DNA of 45,925 nt, taken from positions 1 to 45,925 of the forward strand of contig NZ_LFCV01000034.1 of NCBI RefSeq assembly GCF_001037465.1, written 5' to 3'. Below the pieces are notes generated by a model that was not told the DNA's origin, made no database searches, and worked only from the letters and a program-made list of their open reading frames with translations. Both the position numbers and the translations under genes were made by a program. The DNA is from Xenorhabdus khoisanae. GTDB lineage: Bacteria > Pseudomonadota > Gammaproteobacteria > Enterobacterales > Enterobacteriaceae. Positions 27,703 through 36,577 of the stretch are shown here, in pieces; positions within the stretch are counted from its first letter, which is position 1, and each line of letters starts with the position of its first letter.

Positions 27703-30700
27703 TTAAAAATGAGCACTGAACGTATCAAAGTTATCGACTTTGACAAATTTGGCAGCATTGGGTATCTCTTTGCCATCTTTGTCTTTGCTTAACGCATTGA
27801 AATGCTCAACGCCACACTTGATCTTAGCCTGTTCAGCCTCACGCAGATCATCTGAGAATATACTTGATTTCGTTTCAACCACGAAGTAAAGCTGCTCTCC
27901 CATTCCATCATCTTTGTCAATTAATACCGCCCAATCAGGATTGTAACTGCCCAGCGGGGTATCAATCTTGAACCAAGATGGCAGCTTGGAATAAATCTTC
28001 ACTTCTTCAGCGCGTTCTAGCTTTTCGGCGAAGTTAAACTCGGTATCTGAATCACAAATGATATAGTCATATATCGATTTTTCAGCTTTCACCATATCTT
28101 TGAGGTAGCCAGTCAGCTCTTCTTCCTGGAAAAGCTCTTGGGCATAGTATGTTTCTTCACCAAGACGGTGATATTTAACACCACCTACAATGACAATACG
28201 CATTTGTTTACGAATAACCTCACCAGCTAACTCGATAAAGCGCTGAGGGTTGTTTTTGAAGGCTTCCAACTTATCGCCCAAACCCAGCAGAATATCGATA
28301 ATTGTCTGACGGGTCAGATTGGTCTGATCGGTCAGATAAGTCACGATATCAGGCAACTGGAAGTTGCGATTGCGATAATACTGGATTTTGGTTTTCTCAT
28401 CGTAGGTTTCCAGTTCGGCTTCAGTAACCGCAACCTTAACTTTGGTGTACTGAAACTTGGCGCTGGCTACCACCACGTTCTCTCTAATTTCCTTGATACA
28501 GTTTTCAACCAGGTCGTTGATATTAAAGTTAACACGATAAGTTGTTTTGTATTTAATGCGCCCCCAAAGCGCCTTAAAGGCTTCACCAAGTACAACCTGC
28601 TTACCATTTGTATCTTCACACAAAGCGACAGAGCGCTTCTCTTCGTGTTTTTTCACGTTCAAGCCTTTTGTCAGTTTCTTCAACGTGGCAACGATGGCAT
28701 CAGTATGCTCAGTGACACTGGAAGGCAGACTCACCTCGTTGTTATTAATGGCAATTTTCAGCGCATCCTGAATCTTGCCTTTGGCATCGATATAACCTTG
28801 AAACATAAGGTGCCGGAAGATCTCTTCTGACTTCTTCGCCCCCAAGAAGGCTTTCTGATCCAGTCCGCCAGAAACAACAATGTTGGCAAATTGGTGAGAC
28901 TCAACCGCACCAAATTTAATGCCTTCTTCCGCTTCAATCTCTTTTTGCAGTTCAGAAACAAAGCCTTCATAAGATTCGTTTGCCATAACGGTCAGCGTAT
29001 TTACCTCAAAACCATAAGGCACGCGCTCACCCGATTGATCAACGGCTAAACGTAGGCCACGACCGATTTCCTGTCGTTTTTTAGTGATTGAATTGGTTTC
29101 ATTCAACGTACAGATCTGGAAAACATTCGGGTTGTCCCAGCCTTCTTTCAGTGCTGAGTGTGAAAAGATGAAGCGCAGCTTCTCGTCTATAGATAGAAGC
29201 TTTTCTTTGTCTTTCATGATCAGGTTATAGGCCGACTCATCGGCCGCAGTTTTTCCCCCTTCGCCTTTAGATGAAAGCTTCGAATCAGCAAACTGAGGTT
29301 TGCCAGAAGCATCTTTTTTCTTGTCCTGTGCAAAGTAGCCATCATGCACCGCTTGAATGAGTTCTCGCAACGCGGCTTCGTTGATGGTGTATTTATCTCC
29401 ATCATGATCCCAGATTATCGGGTATAACACGCGATATTTGGGCTTGCTAACCAGCCTGGCAAACTCTTCTTCAAACCACTTGGCAAACTTACCCTGAACA
29501 GGAACGCCATCTTTAGAGTAGCCGCGGTAGTTGGCAACCTTATCGATAAAGAACAGACTCAGCACCTTAATCCCTTTCTGGCTTAGAATTTTCGGGTGCT
29601 CGAGCCTGTCATAGCCCGTTGTTACCTTGTGATAGAATTTCAGCTCTTTTTCCAGATGCTCTTCGATAGTTTTGGCTATTTGAATGCGCTTAAAGGCCTC
29701 TGAATCCACTTCACCAATGGCTTGCCCAAGGCGCACAATTTCATCGCGACTGGTAAAATCAATATACTCATTACCTTCTTCGCAATAAATATCGTTAACA
29801 ATATAGCCTTCATAAACACTACGCCCACCCGAAAGTTCGAATAAGTCATTAATCTGACCATCTTTGATAGTTATTACCTTACGTGGTTGCAGCTTACCTG
29901 TGCGTGTTTGAGCGTCAATTTCAATCTTGGCAGAAATGGGGGACGTCTTATTATCAACACTCACTAGCTTGATGTAGGCTTGGTTGTGCCCGTCCTTAAC
30001 ATCCAGAGAAGCAACCTCAATTTGCTTAACCAGTTTACGTTCATAGGCATCGATAGCGTCAAGTTTATACAGCAGATGTGGCGCTTCCTTCAACGTGGCT
30101 GAATAACGGAATGTACACAGCGGTTTTAAGCTGCCAATCGCTTCTTTTCGGTTTGCCGTTGATACTACTGATTGTGGTTCATCAATGATTACCACAGGGC
30201 GAGTAACCTGAATAAATTCAATAGGCTTCATCCCGTTCAATCTGTCATCTGTACGGTGAATCAGATTCGCGGTAGTTTCCTTTGTCGGATCGGTGAATGA
30301 CTTACTGAACGCATCAATATTGATCACCATGATTTGGATGTAATCATTGGTAGCAAAGTTACGGATCTGTTCGCGCTTTGATGAGTCATAGACAAAATAG
30401 TCATACTGGATATTTTTGTACTGCTCACGGAAGTGCTGCTCAGTGATTTGCAGTGATTTATAGACACCTTCTTTAATCGCAATAGACGGCACCACGATGA
30501 TAAATTTTGTCAGTCCATGACGCTGATTTAGCTCAAAGATAGAACGCAGGTACACATAGGTTTTACCTGTACCAGTTTCCATCTCAATGCTGAAATCTAG
30601 ACTTGGCAGTTCTTGTTTGACGTTTTCAACCTGTGGCAAGCCATTCTTTAACTGGACATTACGTGTGTTGGCATAAATCTCATCAGGCAATAAAGCGAGA

Positions 30701-30876
30701 ATATTACCAACACCGATGTCGTTGTTCTTACCAAAGATATCTAGCTGCTGATTCGCCAGCATATTATCAGCTACAGTGAAATTGGATTGAAATGTTTCCT
30801 GCCCTTCAAACACACCTAAAACAGCCTCAACCGCATCTATTTGGTGTGATAAGTCCGATCTAAATTGAATCTTCAT
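27703..30876 (-). CDS. res: Type III restriction endonuclease subunit (Res)
   Basis: The 1057-residue protein couples ATP-driven movement along DNA to cleavage, together with Mod. Superfamily-2 helicase motifs are clear: Walker A ETGTGKT (about 100-106), Walker B as DEPQ (about 232-235) and the arginine-finger motif QEIGRGLRL. A C-terminal PD-(D/E)xK nuclease is visible as YNPDWAVLID (Asp about 981) and FVVETKSS (Glu about 1001, Lys about 1003). I chose the ATG at 30876 (MKIQFRSDLSHQ) because aaggtg lies 6 bp upstream; GTG 30885 and ATG 30882 are alternatives. It starts within 15 bp of the mod stop, so the two genes are coupled. No frame damage was seen. Confidence 0.95.
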   Translation of the reverse strand: MKIQFRSDLSHQIDAVEAVLGVFEGQETFQSNFTVADNMLANQQLDIFGKNNDIGVGNILALLPDEIYANTRNVQLKNGLPQVENVKQELPSLDFSIEMETGTGKTYVYLRSIFELNQRHGLTKFIIVVPSIAIKEGVYKSLQITEQHFREQYKNIQYDYFVYDSSKREQIRNFATNDYIQIMVINIDAFSKSFTDPTKETTANLIHRTDDRLNGMKPIEFIQVTRPVVIIDEPQSVVSTANRKEAIGSLKPLCTFRYSATLKEAPHLLYKLDAIDAYERKLVKQIEVASLDVKDGHNQAYIKLVSVDNKTSPISAKIEIDAQTRTGKLQPRKVITIKDGQINDLFELSGGRSVYEGYIVNDIYCEEGNEYIDFTSRDEIVRLGQAIGEVDSEAFKRIQIAKTIEEHLEKELKFYHKVTTGYDRLEHPKILSQKGIKVLSLFFIDKVANYRGYSKDGVPVQGKFAKWFEEEFARLVSKPKYRVLYPIIWDHDGDKYTINEAALRELIQAVHDGYFAQDKKKDASGKPQFADSKLSSKGEGGKTAADESAYNLIMKDKEKLLSIDEKLRFIFSHSALKEGWDNPNVFQICTLNETNSITKKRQEIGRGLRLAVDQSGERVPYGFEVNTLTVMANESYEGFVSELQKEIEAEEGIKFGAVESHQFANIVVSGGLDQKAFLGAKKSEEIFRHLMFQGYIDAKGKIQDALKIAINNNEVSLPSSVTEHTDAIVATLKKLTKGLNVKKHEEKRSVALCEDTNGKQVVLGEAFKALWGRIKYKTTYRVNFNINDLVENCIKEIRENVVVASAKFQYTKVKVAVTEAELETYDEKTKIQYYRNRNFQLPDIVTYLTDQTNLTRQTIIDILLGLGDKLEAFKNNPQRFIELAGEVIRKQMRIVIVGGVKYHRLGEETYYAQELFQEEELTGYLKDMVKAEKSIYDYIICDSDTEFNFAEKLERAEEVKIYSKLPSWFKIDTPLGSYNPDWAVLIDKDDGMGEQLYFVVETKSSIFSDDLREAEQAKIKCGVEHFNALSKDKDGKEIPNAAKFVKVDNFDTFSAHF

Positions 30877-30886
30877 TACCATCACC

Positions 30887-32806
30887 TTAAATGCTCTTCA
30901 CATCGTTGATACCATACTGCTTCAGGATCTGAATCGTATTGGCCTTCACTACGCTGTCGGCAAAGCCTTGGTCTTTAAAAACGACTTGAGTACTTTCTGG
31001 ATTGAATTTTTCTTTCAGTTTGACGATGCCCTCAACCACCTGTTCAGTGATACCATCGTCCAAGCAAACCATTAAGGCACCTGTGCCAACAACAAATACT
31101 CTTTTACCTTCTACAATTGCTTCTTCAACATGGGTGGTCAATTCAATACCGTATTTAAGTAGGATTTCATAAAGAATATCTTCTGAGCTTCTATTATCTT
31201 TTATGGAATTAGCTGCTTGTTGGATAACTGATTCTAGATCATCAAAATCAGCGTCCCAGCTGTTAATATTGGTGTCACTCAAAGTAAACGCTTTAAAGCC
31301 AGTATCCACATTAGAGTTTTCTAATGCTATTTTATCACCAGCTCTCCGGATTCTTTTCTTAGTGATATCGCTTATTTTCTTGTATTCGCTTATAGGTTTT
31401 ATAAGTAGCTCAGGTAATTGGATAGCAATAAATTTACGATTACCATTATCTTTTGAATTTCGAGCCATTATGGCATGAGCGAGGGTTCCCGAACCCGAGA
31501 AAAAATCCATGCAGATTTCATTTAAATTTGGAGGACAAGAATACACGACTAAATCTTCAATAAATTCAACAGGCTTTGGATTATCAAAATCTACGTCAGT
31601 CATGAGCGCTCTATATTTCTTTGTCGCGCCATCAGTCGAATAGTCAGTGCCAAACATAACTGATTTTGGTTTTACACGTTTGATAGTTCCTGATTGATCT
31701 AAGTAATCTTTTTCATATATATTGCGCTTATCGCTATCTCGAACTGTTCGACCAATTAAACTATCTAATCTCAGGCTAGCTGTACTTTTCCCCCACCTCC
31801 AACGACCATCTACATTGTTTGACTTTGCTGGAAGTACTATCTTAGAAAAGACTTCACTTTGTTCTAGACTCACATTTCCCGTCATGGGATCCACGTAGAA
31901 CGGATAATACATATTTGGTCTTTCTTCCCGCGTATCTGCTCCTCCACGTTTACGTAACTCAATAAGGCGATACCTTCCGTTTTCATCAGAGAATTTGTAA
32001 TCTTTAACTTTGCTATCTGTGAGGTCTAGCCCATATTCTTCAAACAAGTCTGATTTTTTGTACATCAGAAGTCTTTCATTTGCTGTCGCAATATTCTTTT
32101 TATCATTTCTGCCTTTTAAGTTATTTACGACACACACATCAGCTACGAAATTTGTCTCACCAAAAATCTCGTTCATGATGTTTCTTAGATTTGAGGACTC
32201 ATTGTCATCTATAGATACAAATATCACTCCATCTTCTTTAAGAAGGTTCCTTGCTAATTTCAAGCGAGGATACATCATAGACAACCAATTAGAATGGTAA
32301 CGTCCAGAAGCTTCTGTATTAGTACTTAATTTTTTACCATCAATACTTACTTGACCAGTTACTTCTAAGTAATTTTTTATATTATCTTGGAAATGATCAG
32401 TATAAACAAAATCCTTGCCCGTATTGTAAGGAGGATCGATATATATCATCTTAACTTTCTTGTGATAGGCCTTTTGCAACAATTTAAGCACTTCAAGGTT
32501 ATCACCTTCAATAAAAAGGTTCTCTGTGGTATCCCAATTCACACTTTCTTCTTTACAAGGGCGTAGCGTACCTGTTGATGGAGTTTGGGCAATTTGACGT
32601 GCGCGGGTTTTACCATGCCAAGTGAAGTTATAGCGCTCATCTGAATCATCAACGACTTCACCAAGCACAGCTTTTAAAGCGTCAAAGTCGATTTTTCCTT
32701 CAGAAAATACCTCAGGGAAAAGCTGTTTAAGTTGATCGATATTTTCTTGAGTGATATCCGCACTCTTGGATTCTGGGTAGTTCAGGGTGATTTTTTCAAT
32801 TGTCAT
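30887..32806 (-). CDS. mod: Type III DNA methyltransferase subunit (Mod), N6-adenine
   Basis: Mod recognises the DNA site and methylates adenine, and also directs Res. From ATG 32806 (MTIEKITLNYPESKSADI, the usual N terminus of this family) it has 639 residues; an in-frame ATG at 32845 adds 13. The order is that of a beta-class enzyme: catalytic motif IV DPPYNTG (about 124-130), then a central target-recognition region, then the AdoMet motif MDFFSGSGTLAHAIM late in the protein. The central region is where specificity lies and cannot be read by eye. No simple-sequence repeat of the kind that drives phase variation was seen in the gene. Confidence 0.95.
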   Translation of the reverse strand: MTIEKITLNYPESKSADITQENIDQLKQLFPEVFSEGKIDFDALKAVLGEVVDDSDERYNFTWHGKTRARQIAQTPSTGTLRPCKEESVNWDTTENLFIEGDNLEVLKLLQKAYHKKVKMIYIDPPYNTGKDFVYTDHFQDNIKNYLEVTGQVSIDGKKLSTNTEASGRYHSNWLSMMYPRLKLARNLLKEDGVIFVSIDDNESSNLRNIMNEIFGETNFVADVCVVNNLKGRNDKKNIATANERLLMYKKSDLFEEYGLDLTDSKVKDYKFSDENGRYRLIELRKRGGADTREERPNMYYPFYVDPMTGNVSLEQSEVFSKIVLPAKSNNVDGRWRWGKSTASLRLDSLIGRTVRDSDKRNIYEKDYLDQSGTIKRVKPKSVMFGTDYSTDGATKKYRALMTDVDFDNPKPVEFIEDLVVYSCPPNLNEICMDFFSGSGTLAHAIMARNSKDNGNRKFIAIQLPELLIKPISEYKKISDITKKRIRRAGDKIALENSNVDTGFKAFTLSDTNINSWDADFDDLESVIQQAANSIKDNRSSEDILYEILLKYGIELTTHVEEAIVEGKRVFVVGTGALMVCLDDGITEQVVEGIVKLKEKFNPESTQVVFKDQGFADSVVKANTIQILKQYGINDVKSI

Positions 32807-33062
32807 CAGAGGAATTCCATTTATTGCCAACTGAGCAAAACTCATGCCCGTGGCTCATATTCTTCGTTAAACTGTTAAATTGTTGCCTTAATCGCAGCAA
32901 GTTACTGTTTAAGCGTAGTAAAGAATTCCTGAGACATCATAATAAATACTGATGCTCTTATAACATAAACTGATATATGAAACTAAAACCACCGGACCGC
33001 CAACATTCCACTGAATTGAAAACAGCGCCTGTTGCAACACTACGGGCCATGCCCTGCGCACT

Positions 33063-33083
33063 AATAAAAAATCCGGTCAGCTT
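33063..33083. repeat. Direct repeat matching the glmS terminator, copy 1
   Basis: The 21 bases (aat, six A, tccggtcagctt) recur at 34538-34559 with one extra A. This copy overlaps the stop codon of the acetyltransferase toxin gene. The other copy is the first arm of the glmS terminator. The pair brackets the toxin-antitoxin genes and a transposase remnant. Confidence 0.85.
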
Positions 33084-33625
33084 CCACGTATAGATGCCAA
33101 TAAATCCTGAATTTTTAAAAACATGGGAGTTGTTCCATTGGATGCAGGAATTCCCAATTCAACAAATCCGAGAAGTGTGTAAAATGCAACGGCATCAGGA
33201 TCAGCATCCAAAAATATTCCCTTAATTGGCATCACATTATGAACTTTAATGGCATGCCCTAAAAATTCCCTCATTAAAACATGACCATATCCTTTCTTTT
33301 GATGTTTAACTGATACTCCCAGCATCACCAAACGAACAACAGAAAGGTCACTTGGCATTGAGCCGCTTAATACGCCACTGAGCCGAGATTTTGCCAGTGA
33401 ATAGCCAGTAAAACTACAGACTCCGAGTAATTCACCCGTTTTAGTGTCAATTAGGACTTTGGCAACACAATTTCCATTGGCGACGTTGCTCTTAAGACTA
33501 TTGCGAACATAACGATTAATAACATGATTGCCACAATCAAAAGCTTTTTGACCCGGGTATGTCATATCGCTCTGATAGTTCACACAAATGTATTCAACCA
33601 TGATTTCATTTAATCGCTTTTCCAT
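33077..33625 (-). CDS. TacT-type GNAT acetyltransferase toxin
   Basis: The 182-residue product has the GNAT core with the acetyl-CoA loop QKKGYG (in VRLVMLGVSVKHQKKGYG), the catalytic-type Tyr in AVAFYTLLGF, and the FDCGN motif near the N terminus that marks TacT/AtaT-type toxins, which acetylate aminoacyl-tRNA and stop translation. The gene follows and overlaps by 20 bp a DUF1778 antitoxin gene, the standard arrangement. A start at 33601 (174 residues, 4 bp after the antitoxin) is an alternative. Its last codons lie in the 21-bp direct repeat shared with the glmS terminator. Confidence 0.9.
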   Translation of the reverse strand: MEKRLNEIMVEYICVNYQSDMTYPGQKAFDCGNHVINRYVRNSLKSNVANGNCVAKVLIDTKTGELLGVCSFTGYSLAKSRLSGVLSGSMPSDLSVVRLVMLGVSVKHQKKGYGHVLMREFLGHAIKVHNVMPIKGIFLDADPDAVAFYTLLGFVELGIPASNGTTPMFLKIQDLLASIRGS

Positions 33626-33911
33626 CTTTGCTCTTTCTCATCAAAGCACATAAAGCAAGTGTTGGAGATGCGGGTTCAGCAATCAGTACATTCAAGGTAC
33701 GCCAGTTTTCTTCATCTAATTCACGACGTTTTTGGTTTTCCAGAACTTCCTCCGCCCGCTCAAAAGCCGCATTCAAGATAAAAGCACTTAAATCAACACC
33801 CGCAACCTGCGCGGCCTGACGTAAGATTTCTTTTAGTTCGGTGCTGGTTTTTAACTCTACACGGGCATTTTTAGCCGCCTTGAGCGTTTTTTCCACTGAT
33901 ACCGTTGCCAT
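33606..33911 (-). CDS. DUF1778 ribbon-helix-helix antitoxin (TacA type)
   Basis: The 101-residue product has an N-terminal ribbon-helix-helix segment (RVELKTSTELKEILRQAAQ, then VDLSAFILNAAFERA) and a C-terminal toxin-binding tail. It neutralises the acetyltransferase encoded immediately downstream and represses the operon by binding its promoter. The order antitoxin-toxin with overlapping frames supports the pair. Confidence 0.9.
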   Translation of the reverse strand: MATVSVEKTLKAAKNARVELKTSTELKEILRQAAQVAGVDLSAFILNAAFERAEEVLENQKRRELDEENWRTLNVLIAEPASPTLALCALMRKSKDGKAIK

Positions 33912-34020
33912 TCTAGGTCACTCCTGTTGTTTGATAATTACTATTTCTTACTCGTTTGTAGGAATAGTTTTTGTGTATATATTGTACTGATGGAAGATAG
34001 CATTTAGTGGAGCCAGATGC

Positions 34021-34052
34021 AATTATGTACGGCTGTAAGCCGTACGCATAAG
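34021..34052. repeat. Short palindromic repeat, copy 2
   Basis: GTACGGCT/AGCCGTAC form a perfect 8-bp hairpin with a 3-base loop. The core and flanks (aattatg..., ...ataagat) match copy 1 at 27671-27699 in the same orientation. The two copies bracket res, mod and the toxin-antitoxin pair. Confidence 0.75.
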
Positions 34053-34149
34053 ATGGAAGTTTAACAACTGAGTGGCACCTATTTGCTGGTTTAAACGCCG
34101 TCTGGTTGTCGGTGTCGAACTGTTTCAAATTTTTTAACGACATGTATTT

Positions 34150-34417
34150 AAAGTAAGAAAGGGACACAAGGGAATGAGTGTCCTCATTTTCAACGTTAAC
34201 ATTCACATATAACTGACCAGATCTGGAAATCGTGATGAAAATATTTTTTAACATGTTGAAGATAAAACGTTTTGAATGCCCGATAGTGACTCATATGGAA
34301 TAAAATGAGGATCGCCATCATTTCACTGAGCGAAAGGAAAACCTGCCGATGACGTTTGAGTTGCTCATCATTTTCAATTGCATTTGATGTCATTTTTTTT
34401 AAATTCTTAGTAAGCAT
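34150..34417 (-). pseudogene. Decayed IS982-family transposase fragment
   Basis: The - strand from 34417 encodes 73 codons including FLSLSEMMAILILFHMSHYR and then AFKTFYLQHVKKYFHHDF, the conserved N-terminal motif of IS982-type transposases. At about 34217 the frame shifts: the expected continuation PDLVSY and, further on, RTLIPLCPF are found in the neighbouring frame, broken by stops. The first 20-25 residues and the whole catalytic part are missing. Inverted terminal repeats were not seen. Confidence 0.7.
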
Positions 34418-34537
34418 TATTTCAAGTTTATCTAAATAGAACGACTATTCCCGCTAAAAACCATGATACTTATAAGTAGAATTTTCTTATCGTTAACAAC
34501 ATGAGATCGTCCGATTAAATGTTTTTATTCAGTTAAG

Positions 34538-34559
34538 AATAAAAAAATCCGGTCAGCTT
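34538..34559. repeat. Direct repeat within the glmS terminator, copy 2
   Basis: This copy (aat, seven A, tccggtcagctt) is the A-rich tail and first arm of the glmS terminator. See the copy at 33063-33083. The spacing of the two copies is 1475 bp. Confidence 0.85.
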
Positions 34560-34575
34560 ACGCATAACCGGATTT
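34541..34575 (-). terminator. Terminator of the glmUS transcript
   Basis: A 9-bp stem (34545-34553 and 34567-34575) with a 13-base loop is followed on the - strand by seven T. It is 48 bp after the glmS stop, in the zone that Tn7-type elements target, although no Tn7 end was seen. Confidence 0.85.
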
Positions 34576-34622
34576 AGAGAGTTTTAATCTTCTTTATGTT
34601 TCTATATTAAAACAGATGGGTT

Positions 34623-36452
34623 TTACTCCACCGTCACCGACTTCGCCAAGTTACGTGGCTGATCCACATCCGTGCCTTTGATCAATGCAACGTGGTAAGA
34701 CAACAATTGCAGTGGCACGGTATAGAAGATCGGTGCGATCAACTCTTCTACGTGTGGCAGGGAGATGATCTTCATGTTTTCGCTGTTAGTGAAACCTGCA
34801 TCCTGATCAGCGAAGACATACAACAAACCGCCACGGGCACGAACTTCTTCGATATTGGATTTCAGTTTTTCCAGCAGTTCGTTGTTTGGCGCAACGATAA
34901 TAACCGGCATATCCGCATCAATCAGTGCTAACGGGCCATGTTTCAGCTCACCGGCTGCGTAAGCTTCTGCGTGAATGTAAGAAATCTCTTTCAGTTTCAG
35001 CGCACCTTCAACCGCGATCGGATATTGATCGCCACGACCAAGGAACAGTGCATGATGTTTTTCAGAGAAGTCTTCCGCCAGTGATTCAATCAGCTTGTCT
35101 TTAGACAACATGCTTTCAATACGACTTGGCAACGCATGCAGAGCGTGGACAACATCTTGCTCCAGTGCTGCATCTGCACCTTTCAGGCGCCCCATATATG
35201 CTACCAGCATCAATAACACAGTTAACTGTGTGGTGAAGGCTTTGGTGGATGCTACGCCGATTTCTGCCCCGGCTTTGGTCATCAGGGCAAATTCTGATTC
35301 GCGTACCAGAGAGGAACCTGCCACGTTACAGATGGTCAGTGAAGTCAGGTAACCCAATTCTTTAGATAAACGCAATGCAGCCAGAGTATCCGCCGTTTCG
35401 CCAGATTGGGACAGGGTGATCAGCAGGCTTCTTTTACGGCGCGCCGGCTTGCGGTAGCGGAATTCAGAAGCGATTTCAACATCACATGGAATGCCCGCCA
35501 AAGATTCAAACCAGTAGCGCGAAACCATTCCTGCATTGTAAGAAGTACCGCAGGCAACAATTTGGATATGCTCAACTTGAGACAATAATTCCGCTGCGTT
35601 AGCGCCCAGTTCTGACAGATTTACCTGACCATTGCTCAAACGGCCTTCCAATGTGCTTTTGATCGCCATTGGCTGTTCGTAAATCTCTTTCTGCATGTAG
35701 TGACGGTATACACCTTTATCACCTGCATCGTACTGAACGTTGGATTCAATTTGCTCGCGCTCAACCGCTTCGCCCTGTACATCAAAGATACGAACGGTAC
35801 GGCGGGTGATTTCTGCAATGTCACCTTCTTCCAGATAGATAAAGCGACGAGTTACTGGCAGTAACGCCAGTTGGTCAGAGGCAAGGAAGTTTTCCCCCAT
35901 CCCCAAACCAATCACCAATGGGCTGCCAGAGCGTGCTGCTACCAGTACATCAGGATGACGGCTATCCATAATCACAGTGCCATAAGCGCCACGCAATTGT
36001 GGGATCACACGCTGAACCACTTCCAGCAATGAGCCGCCTTGTTGCTGTTCCCAATGAACAAGATGGGCGATAGTTTCTGTATCTGTATCAGAAGAGAAGA
36101 TGTAACCACGCGCTTTTAACTCTTCGCGCAGCTCTTCGTGGTTTTCAATAATGCCGTTATGCACAACCGCAATATGTTCAGAAAGATGAGGATGGGCATT
36201 GCGTTCGTTTGGTTCACCGTGAGTCGCCCAACGAGTATGAGCAATCCCTGTGCCACCAATGACTGGCTGTTTATCTGCTTCATCAGCCAACATTTGTACT
36301 TTACCCACTTCACGCAGGCGGGTCATACGGTTTTCACTGTCAACGACAGCTATACCCGCAGAGTCATAACCTCGGTACTCCAGGCGACGAAGACCTTCGA
36401 TCAGAATTTCTGCAATATCTCGTTGTGCTACTGCACCAACAATTCCACACAT
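34623..36452 (-). CDS. glmS: Glutamine-fructose-6-phosphate aminotransferase
   Basis: GlmS makes glucosamine-6-phosphate from fructose-6-phosphate and glutamine, the first step to UDP-GlcNAc for peptidoglycan and LPS. Its 609 residues equal E. coli GlmS. The N-terminal nucleophile is Cys1 after Met removal (MCGIVGAV), and two SIS sugar-isomerase domains follow ([14 protein letters not shown]; the C-terminal end is LAKSVTVE). It follows glmU by 125 bp. In relatives this leader is the target of small-RNA activation (GlmZ) after RNase cleavage of the glmUS mRNA; that control is inferred here. Confidence 0.97.
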   Translation of the reverse strand: MCGIVGAVAQRDIAEILIEGLRRLEYRGYDSAGIAVVDSENRMTRLREVGKVQMLADEADKQPVIGGTGIAHTRWATHGEPNERNAHPHLSEHIAVVHNGIIENHEELREELKARGYIFSSDTDTETIAHLVHWEQQQGGSLLEVVQRVIPQLRGAYGTVIMDSRHPDVLVAARSGSPLVIGLGMGENFLASDQLALLPVTRRFIYLEEGDIAEITRRTVRIFDVQGEAVEREQIESNVQYDAGDKGVYRHYMQKEIYEQPMAIKSTLEGRLSNGQVNLSELGANAAELLSQVEHIQIVACGTSYNAGMVSRYWFESLAGIPCDVEIASEFRYRKPARRKRSLLITLSQSGETADTLAALRLSKELGYLTSLTICNVAGSSLVRESEFALMTKAGAEIGVASTKAFTTQLTVLLMLVAYMGRLKGADAALEQDVVHALHALPSRIESMLSKDKLIESLAEDFSEKHHALFLGRGDQYPIAVEGALKLKEISYIHAEAYAAGELKHGPLALIDADMPVIIVAPNNELLEKLKSNIEEVRARGGLLYVFADQDAGFTNSENMKIISLPHVEELIAPIFYTVPLQLLSYHVALIKGTDVDQPRNLAKSVTVE

Positions 36453-36577
36453 TTTGTTTTATTCCTAAGAACAGGGCAAATAAAGCCCTTTTTATGTCGC
36501 CAGCCTGATTGTGTTTCGGCTATTGCCGTCCCCGAGCTTTGTAGAGATGGGGATTATTATTATGGATATATCTTTAT

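Noticed and set aside
32977-33093. A 38-codon + strand open frame downstream of mod
   Set aside because: There is no ribosome-binding site, it runs into the direct repeat and the convergent toxin gene, and the product is not recognised.
33913-34254. A 113-codon open frame on the - strand
   Set aside because: It lies in the wrong frame across the decayed IS982 transposase and contains the palindromic repeat; no plausible product.
34541-34625. Tn7-type insertion at attTn7 downstream of glmS
   Set aside because: No Tn7-like ends, tns genes or 5-bp target duplication were seen; the 21-bp repeats point to a different event.
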